Source: Ephemerocybe angulata
Lineage: Eukaryota; Basidiomycota; Agaricomycetes; Agaricales; Psathyrellaceae
Reading direction: 5' to 3'
DNA length: 64,000 nucleotides
Assembly (NCBI GenBank): GCA_013368325.1
Contig: JAACJK010000001.1
Span: 868,001-932,000 of the forward strand
The notes under the pieces are model-generated. The model was not told the origin of the DNA. It was given only the letters and a program-made list of their open reading frames with translations, and ran no database searches. The translations under genes and the position numbers were made by a program. This document shows positions 45,594 through 56,572 of this stretch, piece by piece (within the stretch, counting starts at the first letter, position 1; every line of letters starts with the position of its first letter).

Positions 45594-47770
45594 CTACGGA
45601 GCAGCCTCCTTCGGCACATCCTTGACTTCATTCGCACCATTGATCACAGGCTTGGCCACGGCTGGCGCGGTTTCCCCAAGGAGAGGCAGGCCCTGAGCCT
45701 GGAGCTCCGCATTGATGTCGTCGATGCGGTCCATGAACTTGGCCTTGAGGCCATCCCACATCTTGGGCTCATGTTCTATCGATACCATCAGAACTGAAGC
45801 AAACTCACAAAAAAGGTGGGGAGCTTACCATGGAGCTTGCCGGACCGCTTGATAGCCCAGTCGGAGATTGTGAACATCATGCTCGATTCGAACATGAAAG
45901 CAACAGTGCCCTCGGAGATTCTGCGGGGCTCCAGCTCGTGCTGGGTCCCCTTCTCCCATTCCTCATATGAAACTAGAGGAAGGGAAGAAGAGTAAGGCGC
46001 GAGAAATTTAGTCCTCTGGGCGAAAGAAACATACCACCATGAGGCGTAAAGCCGTTTTCGAAGCTGGCTCCACCGGGTTGGAAGCCGTCGCTGCGCCCAC
46101 CGTAGTTGCCATACAGGAGGCCCATGAACTCGGTCGACGAATTTCGATGATAATACTGAAAGCAAACAGAACAAAAAGAAGTCAGCAACCGTCATTTTGA
46201 TGTCTGCCCGCTCCATTCGCAACTCACAGGAGGTCGGAAGGTGTTGGACGCGACGTCCCAGCGAGGGTGGAAGATTAGGAAGTCGCAAAGCGGTACATTC
46301 GGCTGCTTCGACTTCGCGGTCAAGACGCAGAAGCACGAAGGGTCGATGTGGTCCTTCGTGATGCTGCCGACACCGATAAACTTCTCCAGCTCGTACTTGT
46401 AGGGCACGTAACTGTAAAGACCTCAATATTTCCGCTGCGATAACGAATTTGGGGGACGACTCACTTTCCATGCCAAGCAACGACGTCAAATGGGGTGTGA
46501 TCCTGGTCGCAAGTGTGGAGCTCTCCGCCCACCCTGGAACAGCAGTTTAGAATACGCCGGTCTGAAAGGACAATTCGACCAACTTGTACACAACTAGGTT
46601 CAAGGATGGTCAGATGAGCGACCAGTGACATAAGGCAAAGACACTCACCCTCCCAAGCCGACTGATCTATATCGAACGACGCCAACGGGGACTCGAAATC
46701 CCTAGGGTTGGCAAGGCCATGACCACCCAAAGGCCCAAGCTCGGGCAGAACGTAATGCTGTCCATATATCTCTTGAATGTCTGCGAGGATTATCCGCGGT
46801 AAGTATCCTCGACATACCCGCAAAAGCAGGGCGCTTACATCCGCGAGACGGGCCATCAGGAAGCAGGACCTTGAACTTCATCCCACGCTGGACAACGAAG
46901 AGTTCTCCCGGGCGAACCATCAACCTTTCAGAGCAAGTCAGTTCTTCGCCCAATTCGAAGCCTCCGAAGGGCTTACCTTCCGAATTCCGTTTGTATGTCG
47001 AGACGGCCTTGCTGAGGAAGAATCAATAAATCGCCATCATTATTGCAGAAGGCCTTCTTTTCCATCGAAGCGTTCGCCAGGTACATATGGATGGCGAGAC
47101 CTTCATGAAGCGTAGGATCGCCGTTGCCGGCAATCGTCTTCAAACCCTGGATAAAGTCGACTTTCTTGCTGCCTGAAGGGATGTCGAATGGGTGCCATGC
47201 GAGCTGGGTAGGGCTGATGTGGACTTTGGGATTGAGAGTGAGGAAGCAGGACTCGAGCTGGTTGTGATGAAATCCGGGGTCAGTATGTAGTTTAAATTAG
47301 AAGGCGGAACAGGACTGACGTCGGGGTTAGCTGGAAGTTTCTTGAAGCCTTTGTGTGCGACGGACGGGCGCATACGATACAGCCAGCTACAGAACCAGGG
47401 TAAGAAACACAGCAGCACATGCAAACTGTACACCACATACGCATTTAGATTTTCTGCCCGTGGTGCCACAAAAGACGCCCCTGTCAACTGCAATGATAGG
47501 ATTAGTATGCTCGGCGGGTGGTGGGGTCATGGGGTACATACGCCTTCGACATAGAGGTCGTATTTCAGCTTCTGGGGCATGTTCTGTGCTTTGGGAAGGG
47601 CACCGGGGCTGAAGACCAGTCAGTCTCAGATACAAGGGCGACATGGACAAGACCCACAGAGCTTCAGATGCAAAGCGGTTCCCAAAGCCGACTTGGTAAA
47701 GGTAAGGGTCATCAGAGCGGGCTTCAGTGACGAAGGCCCCTCGGGCAGATGCTCCAGATGCAGTAGCCAT
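45594..47770 (-). CDS. hgd: Homogentisate 1,2-dioxygenase, copy 2 (shortened C-terminus)
   Basis: Same exon plan and nearly the same sequence as the other two copies, read on the minus strand. Iron-site motifs are intact: HTPFDVVAWHGN, HRNSSTEFMGLLYGNYGG and FTPHG. Start codon at 47770, stop TAG at 45596-45594. The tail reads VAKPVINGANEVKDVPKEAAP and stops where the R repeat (CGTAGCAAGAAAG) begins. It is therefore about 17 residues shorter than copy 3 but longer than copy 1. Substitutions such as EKGTQHEL and the N in NGANE distinguish it. The upstream TATA-like box is retained at 47822-47829, so transcription is plausible. The tail lies beyond the conserved fold, so activity is probably unaffected (inference). 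Confidence 0.85.
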
Positions 47771-48475
47771 GGGTAGGGGAAGAGAGACGGATGGGGGCTT
47801 CCTAGACGGTTAGCGGAACCTCTTATATATCCGGGGAGGCAATCCGAGTACAAGGATGAAGTAATGGGCGGTTCAGCAAACCCGTCAAACCCGTTGCAAC
47901 CGAATTTCCGGGCACCAGGTATATGAAGGTAAGTATTCGTATCAGATCGCCACGTCCTCCTCAAAAAGTTCAGGGATGGGAGCTTGTTTGCATATATGCT
48001 CGACCCCGTGGTCCAATGTATCAGGGAAGCCGTACCGCATACCCCAGTTTGCGCACTTTTTCGCGCTTCACGGCGTGAAGCGCCACGCGAACTCTTGGAG
48101 CGCTCGTCTTAGGGCCTGAAATGATGGTAGATGAAGTGTTGCTGCGTTTGCGCGTAGGTATGTGCGCACGCCTCCTCTTCTCGCCCCCATTCTCGACCCT
48201 CTCGCCCCCATTCTCGACCCTCCCGCGCCATTTCAGACGCGGCCGTTGCGCGTTTGGCGCCGTCCCTCCACCTTCGACGTCCGTCCGTCCGCTCTGCCTC
48301 CATCCTTCGACGTCCACTTCTCCGCCTTCGAATCGGCCTGGGCACTGAAACTGCCTACGATTCTGCACAAATGGCAGCCAGGACGCACTCAAACGCTCGC
48401 ATATATCATGCTCTGGCCCACCCACCAACACGCTGGCTCCTGCAACCGATCTAGCCCAGCCCACCACCCCCAAGC
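47771..48475 (-). repeat. Duplicated upstream region, homogentisate dioxygenase copy 2
   Basis: Inverse copy of 36,434-37,106. It has an extra 18-bp tandem unit near 48,186-48,221 (CTCGCCCCCATTCTCGAC repeated). Confidence 0.75.
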
Positions 48476-49517
48476 CCTCAGGACGACGAGAAAGTCGCGC
48501 GCGCACGACAGAAATGTCGAGAAGAGTCATCGCACCTGCGATGATGCTGGTTGTAGGGAATTGACGCGGTAAGTGCCCAAATTCGACGTGAAAGCTCGCT
48601 TGCTCACCTTTTCTCCCCAATCGCAGGCCCCCACCAACCGGAAACTTCGTTCACACCCTTCCAATACCAAAAATGCGCAGAGTTCGCCCATTCACGCGAG
48701 TCCCGAACGTCGTTGCACCCAACCGGCCCCATTTCGCGAAGGATTTTCGCCCATCGCGCACGCGCGCCTTGTTCGCCAGGGATTTCAACAAAGCTAGTTG
48801 CAAGGGACCGGTGCGGTAAGTGCCCAGGTCCGACACGAAAGATAGGTAACTTACACACCTTTTAACCTCAATCCAGACCTCCATCCGCTTACAACCTCGT
48901 TCGAACGCAAGCCCTGCGCCCATCGACGTACCGACGTCAGCAACAGGCCGGAAAGCTCACGACGTCGCGGACACCAGAGCCAGCGCACAGCACGGGCAAC
49001 GACGCGACGGAAACCATCGACTTCCAGCCTGACCGTGAGCAATGATGGAGCGTGGCGACAGAGCGGGTGTTGGGTGGACGTCGGCGTTCCTGTCAACAAG
49101 CTGTAGAGAACAAGGGTGAGTCTATTGCTCAACAAAGAATATCTAAGCATTGGTACTCACCGAAAGTCAAGGTTGAACTCAGTCGCCTTGGCCCTTTCGT
49201 CACCGGCGCCTGGTAAACCTCACGCTTTCCGACGCCAACCCATGGCGTCGACTTCGAGCTCGTTGAGCGACACGGCGGCTAGTCAAACAAACAAAGGTTA
49301 GTACGACTCGGATGCTGCGCCCACATGTCTACGATTTACTTACAGTTTGTATTGTATAGGCGCGCGCAGTGGCGAAATCCGGCGACCGCACGAGGGATAG
49401 CTAGAATCGGAAGAAAAGGTCAGTTTCACATTGCGAAGCACTGCATTATGTTACTTACTAGTTACAATAGGTAATCGCTCGCTATGCTGACCGGGATGAA
49501 GCGCGCACAGAGAATCG
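48476..49517 (+). other. Possible truncated 5' gene fragment with several intron-like units
   Basis: Intron-like GTAAGT/GTGAGT..CAG segments occur at about 48569-48626, 48814-48877, 49111-49166 and 49297-49345. The first two start with the same GGTAAGTGCCCA and share a CGAC..GAAAG core. An ATG at 49242 opens MASTSSSLSDTAASQTNK just before an intron. The series ends where repeat R begins (49518). It could be a spliced 5' leader cut off by the rearrangement; no product identified. Confidence 0.35.
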
Positions 49518-51534
49518 TCCACGGTAGAACAAAAGACCCACCTTCCAGTTCGGATTATGTCGCAAAATACCTTAGCAGTTATGTAATGCTTGGCTTATCG
49601 GCTCCGAATTCATCGGCGATGCCTCATTTTAGCACCGTTTTCCTTCATTTAAATGTCTGGGAGCACCATAGGATAAAGGTGTCCTCTTCCTTGGCCAATC
49701 TACTGATAAACAGGCCAATTCGATGCGCTTAAAGCCAGCAGGTGTGATTACTCGGCGCAGGCGTCTATTTAAGCTCCCATCACATACTTGGCTGTTGGAG
49801 TCGACGCGCTGCCAGGAAAGATTTCTAGAACTTAATTAAATGTAGTCAGCGCAGTAGTGAATTTCTTCAATTCACTGGTAGTATCCGTCGTAGTCGTGGT
49901 GCGAAAGTTGTCAATTATAAGGCAACTAAACGTCTTGTAACGGGCACTCCTTCGTGCGGGTGTGTTACTGACAGAAGTCGCGCGCCACCCTGATCTTGAT
50001 ATCGCAAAGTTCCTTCTCCAATGCCAAAGCCCTTTCATCCTCCACCTCATCCAGGCCGTTACTACATTCGAAATCCTCCAAGTTCATTGGAGCCCCGGCT
50101 CTTTCTCAATTTGGTGCGCGACAAGATCTACGAAGAAGTTTTAAAGGCACTCTAGCCTTCGATTGCAGAGGCTTAGAAACCTATATACCGTCGCGGCCTA
50201 CTTTCAAGCTTCAATTCACCGAGGTCGCTCCTATGCCTGAGCCCCCACGCCTCTTTTGACAGGCACGCGCACCTATCCTTGAGGCGGCGCCTAACAGCCC
50301 CCACACTAGGCGCCGGCGCTGATCACCCGAGGAACATCCGAGCCGACTTGGCAATTGACCAGGTTCCCCCGTGCGTCCACGCATAATTATCCTCTCACGA
50401 GCCCCCAGGTGGTAGATCATTGACAATTTGAAGGCTGGCCGTGGAGAGAGGAGCAATTGCCTCACCCCCGGACCTTGCGGCTTTCAATCGGGCAGCGCGC
50501 AGTTTCCACTGAACGCGCGATGTGCCCAGGACTCGCCAGGAGTGGTGGTAGAACCCAAGCTGGGGCCTATTCATGTCCTCCGTCAGGATATGATAGCGGA
50601 ACGTGTCGGGCTGCGCGGAGGTTTTGGGCACTGGGCGTCTGAAATGGAGGATTACATGGTCTACCACGGTTCATCATTGACCGAACGTATACTATGATTG
50701 CTCTTGCACAACGGGCGGCAAGAGGTAGTACTTAATCTGCGCTGGTATGGCACGGATTCTAGTCAAAATCAAAGCCCCCTTCCAGCTCACTGCTCTACCT
50801 CCCCTGCCATGTCAGTAGCATGGATGAACTTGTCTGATCCATTTGATCCTTTCGGCGCAGGCTGGTATTTTGCGGGAGCTGCCATTGCGGGGTTGTGCCT
50901 GTGCATTTCTTGCATTGCTCTGCACAACGACGCTCTTCAAATCGACCAGGATCGGCGAGCCGCTAGAACGTGAATCTTGGGCTCAGGCTCCTGGTCGGAC
51001 GTTATCAAGGTCGCTAGAAGTACGTCCAATCTCTCTGCCAACTGTCTGCTATTTGCTCAGAGATTTACACTCTTGGTCATAGGCCAGGACTTAACTGCGA
51101 TATAGGCGGTTCCGAGTCTCATAATCATACAAATTCGAAAGCAAATTCGTCATAATGTCGCTTGATACAGTTCATTGGTACCCACTGCCTGCAAAAGGGA
51201 TCTTTTGGGAGCAAGGACCCCTTACATCTAAGAGGGATCCCTGGCATGGATACTGCTACAAGAAGTGAGACAGTCAGACTGCGAATGACAAGCGCCCAGC
51301 CGTCAATAAGCGCCCGACACGACAAGTCAACTCTGCTGGGAATCTCAGGTCCAAACAGGTGGGAAATGGTCACTATGCATCCTTCAGCTCTATCTTAATG
51401 GGATCAGGTACTTGAGATTTGTGCAGGAGAAAGCTATTTGCTGGTCTAGCGTTTAATCTACCAGTGCCTCTCCCGCCGCGACAGCGGGACCTGGCGGGGA
51501 CATACGCGACGACGGATCACTTTCTTGCTACGGC
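49518..51534 (-). repeat. Segmental repeat R, copy 3 (longest)
   Basis: Inverse of copy 1, with about 0.9 kb extra in the middle. At 49,830-50,060 it contains a decayed end of an F-box/LRR family A gene (ELCDIKI.., then a DYDGYY-like end) comparable with the last exon at 43,013-43,348. One boundary lies at CTTTCTTGCTACG (51,534). Confidence 0.75.
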
Positions 51535-52049
51535 TTCCCACGCCTGACACATATTTTCTCGCAGTCTTGGAAACCTTTGTTTCGACTGTCTTTCCTGCTA
51601 CCTTTCATTTCCCGAGGTCGATCTCAGGCAAGTTCATTGTCATCCGGTATCCCTTTGCTTGTTGGATACTCAGTGCTTCCTATTTCAATTCTAGGCAGGC
51701 AGCCTTTGCGACACTTTCCATCATTGTCCATCTTATTGTCCTCGATCACCCAAACTGTCCGTAATATTCTAGACTGGCTGCAGTCGTCTTTCTCGAACTT
51801 TCCTGAGGCGACAAGAATCCGGCCTCATGTCTGCGCACAGCTGACGCCTCTGCATCTCCGTCCATTGATGATCGGGCACTCACTTTATCAAGTTTTCCAA
51901 ATTAAATGTTCCTTTCGACATTGCAATAGTACAAAGGGTTCACGGGATGATGGATTGATCAAAGAGACCCCGAGCTGGCACTCTGCGGAATGCTCTTTGA
52001 CCAACTCTCCTTTACGGTTGGCGAATAAAACGCTGGACGAATCCCCAAC
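51535..52049. other. Upstream region of the zinc-finger gene
   Basis: No gene recognised. It may include 5' untranslated sequence of the zinc-finger gene. The boundary with repeat R is at 51,534. Confidence 0.45.
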
Positions 52050-53565
52050 ATGAACCCTCTCATTATCATGATTCACTCGAAGCTAGGTCGCTCTTCTCGC
52101 CCTGGCTCTTTCTCGTTTGATACCGCCTTCGGCAGTGGGCCGTCTATCGAGTATCCTTCGTACTTTCTTCCCCGCGAGGAGTTCCTAGAATGCAACGCCG
52201 GACTCACCCCCGCCGACCTCTTCGACGTTAACGGTCGTCGTCGCCCATCCTTGGACTGGGCGCACCCCCGTTTCGCCGATCCTTCTTCACCCCTCTTCCC
52301 CCTGTTCCCGAGCATGAAACCCCTCGACATGCTCAATCCACTTTCACCAACAAATTTATCAGGATTCACGGTTCCCAAATCACCTGGATTCGGCTCCTCC
52401 TACTCCGATGTCTTTGGCCCTAGCGCGTCACCCACCCACAGCCTGTTCCCCGTGTTTAACGCGAGCGAGGGAGGGGACAAACCCACCATCGGCTGGCCCA
52501 GCTACCACACCATTGAACACCACCCCAGCGAGGTCCCACCCATGCCCCTTTGCTCTCCTGCCACGACTCCGGTAAAGAAGACTCCGGTAAAGAAAGAGCC
52601 CACGACTGTCCGACCCCACCAACTGTCTACCGATGTCGACAAGGATCACGCTGATGCACAAGACGCGCTCAGAGCACGATTCAAGAAATCCACCAAAAAG
52701 GACGCGTCAAACGCGTCGAACGCGTCGGGATCGCGACAGTCGCGTCATCCCCGGATGGAGGAGAGCTCTCTCAAACGGTACGCCTCACGCTCACAGTCTC
52801 GCAGACCTCGCGTCTAATTACTTCCTCGGCTATTTCAGCCTGCTTCCAATGCCTGAACTCGACGAACGCGACGACGACCATCGCCCGGGTCAGGCATCCA
52901 TTCAAGCCTTTGATCCTTCCCGCACCCCAAAGCCAATCGCCCCCCTTCCACGAAACCGGATGAAAGTCGAGTCCTCCCCAGCCAAACTTGTGTTCTTCAA
53001 CCCCGAGTGTACCCCCTCCTCTTCATATCCCTCCCCCTCCTCGCCGCCCTCCTACCGCGACAAAGGACGCGACGGTGACGACGACGAGTACATCCCAAGC
53101 AGCGGGCCACAAAGGAAACGCCAAAAACGCGGCCCTTCCCCCTTGTCCTCCTCTCACCTCAAGACCCACCTCTGCCGCAGCCGAAACGGCCGAAAGACGC
53201 AGCTCGAGGTCGTGCTCGAATCCCTTCCTTACGAGATGGAGGACATCATCCGGCGCAGCGGCCAGTTCAAGTGCCCTTTCCCAGAATGCGGCCAGTGGAC
53301 AACGAGCGAGGGCGATCTCGGACGGCACCTCGAGTCGAGCATCCATGCCACCCACCGCTACGTCTGCCTTGCGGCCAACTGCCTCGAGCAGTTTGCGAGG
53401 GAAGACTCGATGAAGCGCCACCACAAGAATAACCGTGGAAAGCATCATAAGTTCGAACACACGCGTGCGGTCCTCCGTGGCTTGTCGCACCGTGTCCTGA
53501 AGGAGGACGTGCCTGCCTTGAAGGAGAGCGTCCTCGATCTGGCTCGAGGTGATGGCCTCTTCTAA
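52050..53565 (+). CDS. C2H2 zinc-finger protein, probable transcription factor
   Basis: Exon 1 (52050-52777) and exon 2 (52839-53565) join SSLKR to LLPMPELDERD, giving about 484 residues; a second ATG at 52068 is an alternative start. The N-terminal two-thirds is disordered, Ser/Pro-rich, with a duplicated TPVKKTPVKKEP motif and an Asn/Ala/Ser run. Near the end are two C2H2-type fingers: FKCPFPECGQW..DLGRHLESSIHATH and YVCLAANCLEQFA..SMKRHHKNNRGKHH. The C-terminus (VPALKESVLDLARGDGLF) is helical. The pair of linked fingers is typical of fungal sequence-specific regulators. The target is unknown. It lies between repeat R copy 3 and homogentisate dioxygenase copy 3, and nothing shows that it controls that gene. 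Confidence 0.75.
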
Positions 53566-53931
53566 CAACGACTATAGATGTCACTCAAACTGAAATGCTC
53601 ATCCCCTATTCTATTATTTGTACCACCATCGGTTCCCTTCCCCTTTCAACGTTATTCCCTTTGAAATCTCATGTCGATTCATGATATCTATGCAGCCCTT
53701 TTCCTCCTCCGTTTCTCTTCCTTCACCATCTCTCACTTCCCTAGAAATATTGTAAAGTATCCCCTCACTCAAGTCAGATCCCAAACATGTTGTTGTACAG
53801 TATCCATGTATTACTACTACCCTAGAATGCCATAGAAAAGCTAGAAATATAAACAAGTTTAGAAGTCGATTCACATAGGAGGTCGTAAGTTAGATCTGGA
53901 AGAGCTAGAAAGGCCAGAAGCGTAGGGAGAA

Positions 53932-56171
53932 TCAAGAGGAGATGCATGAGGACCCTTCCTTGGGTTCATCGCCCTTGACCTCAGCAGGAGCAGCCTCCTT
54001 CGGCACCTCCTTGACTTCATCCGCACCATTGATCACAGGCTTGGCCACGGCTGGTGCGGTTTCACCAAGGAGAGGCAGGCCCTGGGCCTGGAGCTCCGCA
54101 TTGATGTCGTCGATGTGGTCCATGAACTTGGCCTTGAGGCCATCCCACATCTTAGGCTCATGTTCTATCGATACCATCAGAACTGAAGCAGAGGCGCATA
54201 GAAAGTTGGGAGCTTACCGTGGAGCTTGCCGGACCGCTTGATAGCCCAGTCGGAGATTGTGAACATCATGCTCGATTCGAACATGAAAGCAACAGTGCCC
54301 TCGTGGACTCTGCGGGGCTCTAGCTCGTGCTGGGTCGCCTTCTCCCATTCCTCATACGCAACTAGAGGAAGGAAAGAAGAGTTAAGCGCGAGAAATTTAG
54401 TCCTCTGGCCCTAAGAAACATACCACCATGAGGCGTAAAGCCGTTTTCGAAGCTGGCTCCACCGGGTTGGAAGCCGTCGCTGCGCCCACCGTAGTTGCCG
54501 TACAGGAGGCCCATGAACTCGGTCGACGAATTTCGATGATAATACTGAAAGCAAACAGGACAAAAAGAAGTCAGCAACTGTTATCTTCAGTCTGCCCGCT
54601 CCATTCGCAACTCACAGGAGGTCGGAAGGTGTTGGACGCGACGTCCCAGCGAGGGTGGAAGATTAGGAAGTCGCAAAGCGGTACATTCGGCTGCTTCGAC
54701 TTCGCGGTCAAGACGCAGAAGCACGAAGGGTCGATGTGGTCCTTAGTGATGCTGCCGACACCGATAAACTTCTCCAACTCGTACTTGTAGGGCACGTAAC
54801 TGTAAAGACCTCAATATTTCCGCTGCGACAACGAATTTGGGGGACACTCACTTTCCATGCCAAGCGACGACGTCAAATGGGGTGTGATCCTGGTCGCAAG
54901 CGTGGAGTTCTCCGCCCACCCTGGAACAGTAGTTTAGAATACGCCGGTCTGAAAGGACAATTCGACCAACTTGTACACAACTAGTTTCAAGGATGGTCAG
55001 ATGAGCGACCAGTGACATAAGGCAAAGACACTCACTCTCCCAAGCTGACTGATCTATATCGAACGACGCCAACGGGGACTCGAAATCCCTAGGGTTGGCA
55101 AGGCCATGACCACCCAAAGGCCCAAGCTCGGGCAGAACGTAATGCTGCCCATATATCTCTTGAATGTCTGCGAGGATTATCCGCGGTAAGTATCCTCGAC
55201 ATACCCGCAAAAGCGGGGCGCTTACATCCGCGAGACGGGCCATCAGGAAGCAGGACCTTGAACTTCATCCCACGCTGGACAACGAAGAGTTCTCCCGGGC
55301 GAACCATCAACCTTTCAGAGCAAGTCAGTTCTTCGCCCAATTCGAAGCCTCCGAAGGGCTTACCTTCCGAATTCCGTTTGTATGTCGAGACGGCCTTGCT
55401 GAGGAAGAATCAATAAATCGCCATCATTATTGCAGAAGGCCTTCTTCTCCATCGAAGCATTCGCCAGGTACATATGGATGGCGAGACCTTCATGAAGCGT
55501 CGGATCGCCGTTGCCGGCAATCGTCTTCAACCCCTGGATGAAGTCGACTTTCTTGCCGCCAGATGGGATGTCAAATGGATGCCATGCGAGCTGGGTGGGA
55601 CTGATGTGGACTTTGGGATTGAGAGTGAGGAAGCAGGACTCGAGCTAGTTGTGATTAGATGTGATGATGAAATCCGGGGTCAGTATGCAGTTTAAATTAG
55701 AAGGCGGAACAGGACTGACGTCGGGGTTAGCTGGAAGTTTCTTGAAGCCTTTGTGTGCGACGGACGGGCGCATACGATACAGCCAGCTACAGAACCAGGG
55801 TAAGAAACACAGCAGCACATGCAAGCTGTTCACCACATACGCATTTAGATTTTCTGCCCGTGGTGCCACAAAAGACGACCCTGTCAACTGCAATGATAGG
55901 ATTAGTATGCTCCGCGGGTGGAGGGGTCATGGGGTACATACGCCTTCGACATAGAGGTCGTACTTCAGCTTCTGGGGCATGTTCTGTGCTTTGGGAAGGG
56001 CACCGGGGCTGAAGACCAGTCAGTCTCAGATACAAGAGGCGACATGGACAAGACCCACAGCGCTTCAGATGCAAAGCGGTTCCCAAAGCCGACTTGGTAA
56101 AGGTAAGGGTCATCAGAGCGGGCTTCAGTGACGAAGGCCCCTCGGGCAGATGCTCCAGATGCAGTAGCCAT
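53932..56171 (-). CDS. hgd: Homogentisate 1,2-dioxygenase, copy 3 (full-length C-terminus)
   Basis: Minus-strand copy with start at 56171 and stop at 53934-53932. The exon plan is the same as the other two copies, including the 10-nt exon. The iron-site motifs are conserved (VVAWHGNYVPYKYELEKF, HRNSSTEFMGL, FTPHG). The C-terminus continues past the point where the other copies are cut: PKEAAPAEVKGDEPKEGSS, then CISS. No R repeat is attached; ordinary 3' sequence follows to the zinc-finger gene, so this is the best candidate for the ancestral locus. Small differences include RRVHEG for RRISEG and an extra insertion (TGTGATTAGATGTGATGATG region) in an intron near 55,650. TATA-like box at 56223-56230. 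Confidence 0.87.
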
Positions 56172-56572
56172 GAGCAGGGGAAGAGAGACGAATGGGGGCT
56201 CCCTAGACGGTTAGTGGAACCTCTTATATATCCGGGGAGGCAACGTCCGGGCCCGAGCAGAAGGATGGAGTAATGGGGGGTGCAGCAAACCCGTTGAAAC
56301 CGAATTTCTGGGGTGACCAGGTCGTACTTGATCAAGAGATAGCTATATGAAGGTAATTATTCGTATCAGATCGCCACGTCCTCTTCAAAAAGTTCAGAGG
56401 TGGGAGCTTGTTTGCATATACGCTCGACCCCGTGGTCCAATGTATCAGGGAAGCCGTACCACATATCCCAGTTTGGGCACTTTTTCGCGCTTCACGCGAA
56501 CTCTTGGAGCGCTCGTCTTAGGGGGCCTGAAATGATGGTAGATGAAGTGTTGCTGCGTTTGCGTGTAGATAT
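56172..56572 (-). repeat. Duplicated upstream region, homogentisate dioxygenase copy 3 (short)
   Basis: Matches the proximal part of 36,434-37,106 and 47,771-48,475 up to ACACATATCTACACGCAAAC, where similarity ends. The transketolase-like reading frame enters this block from the other side. Confidence 0.7.
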
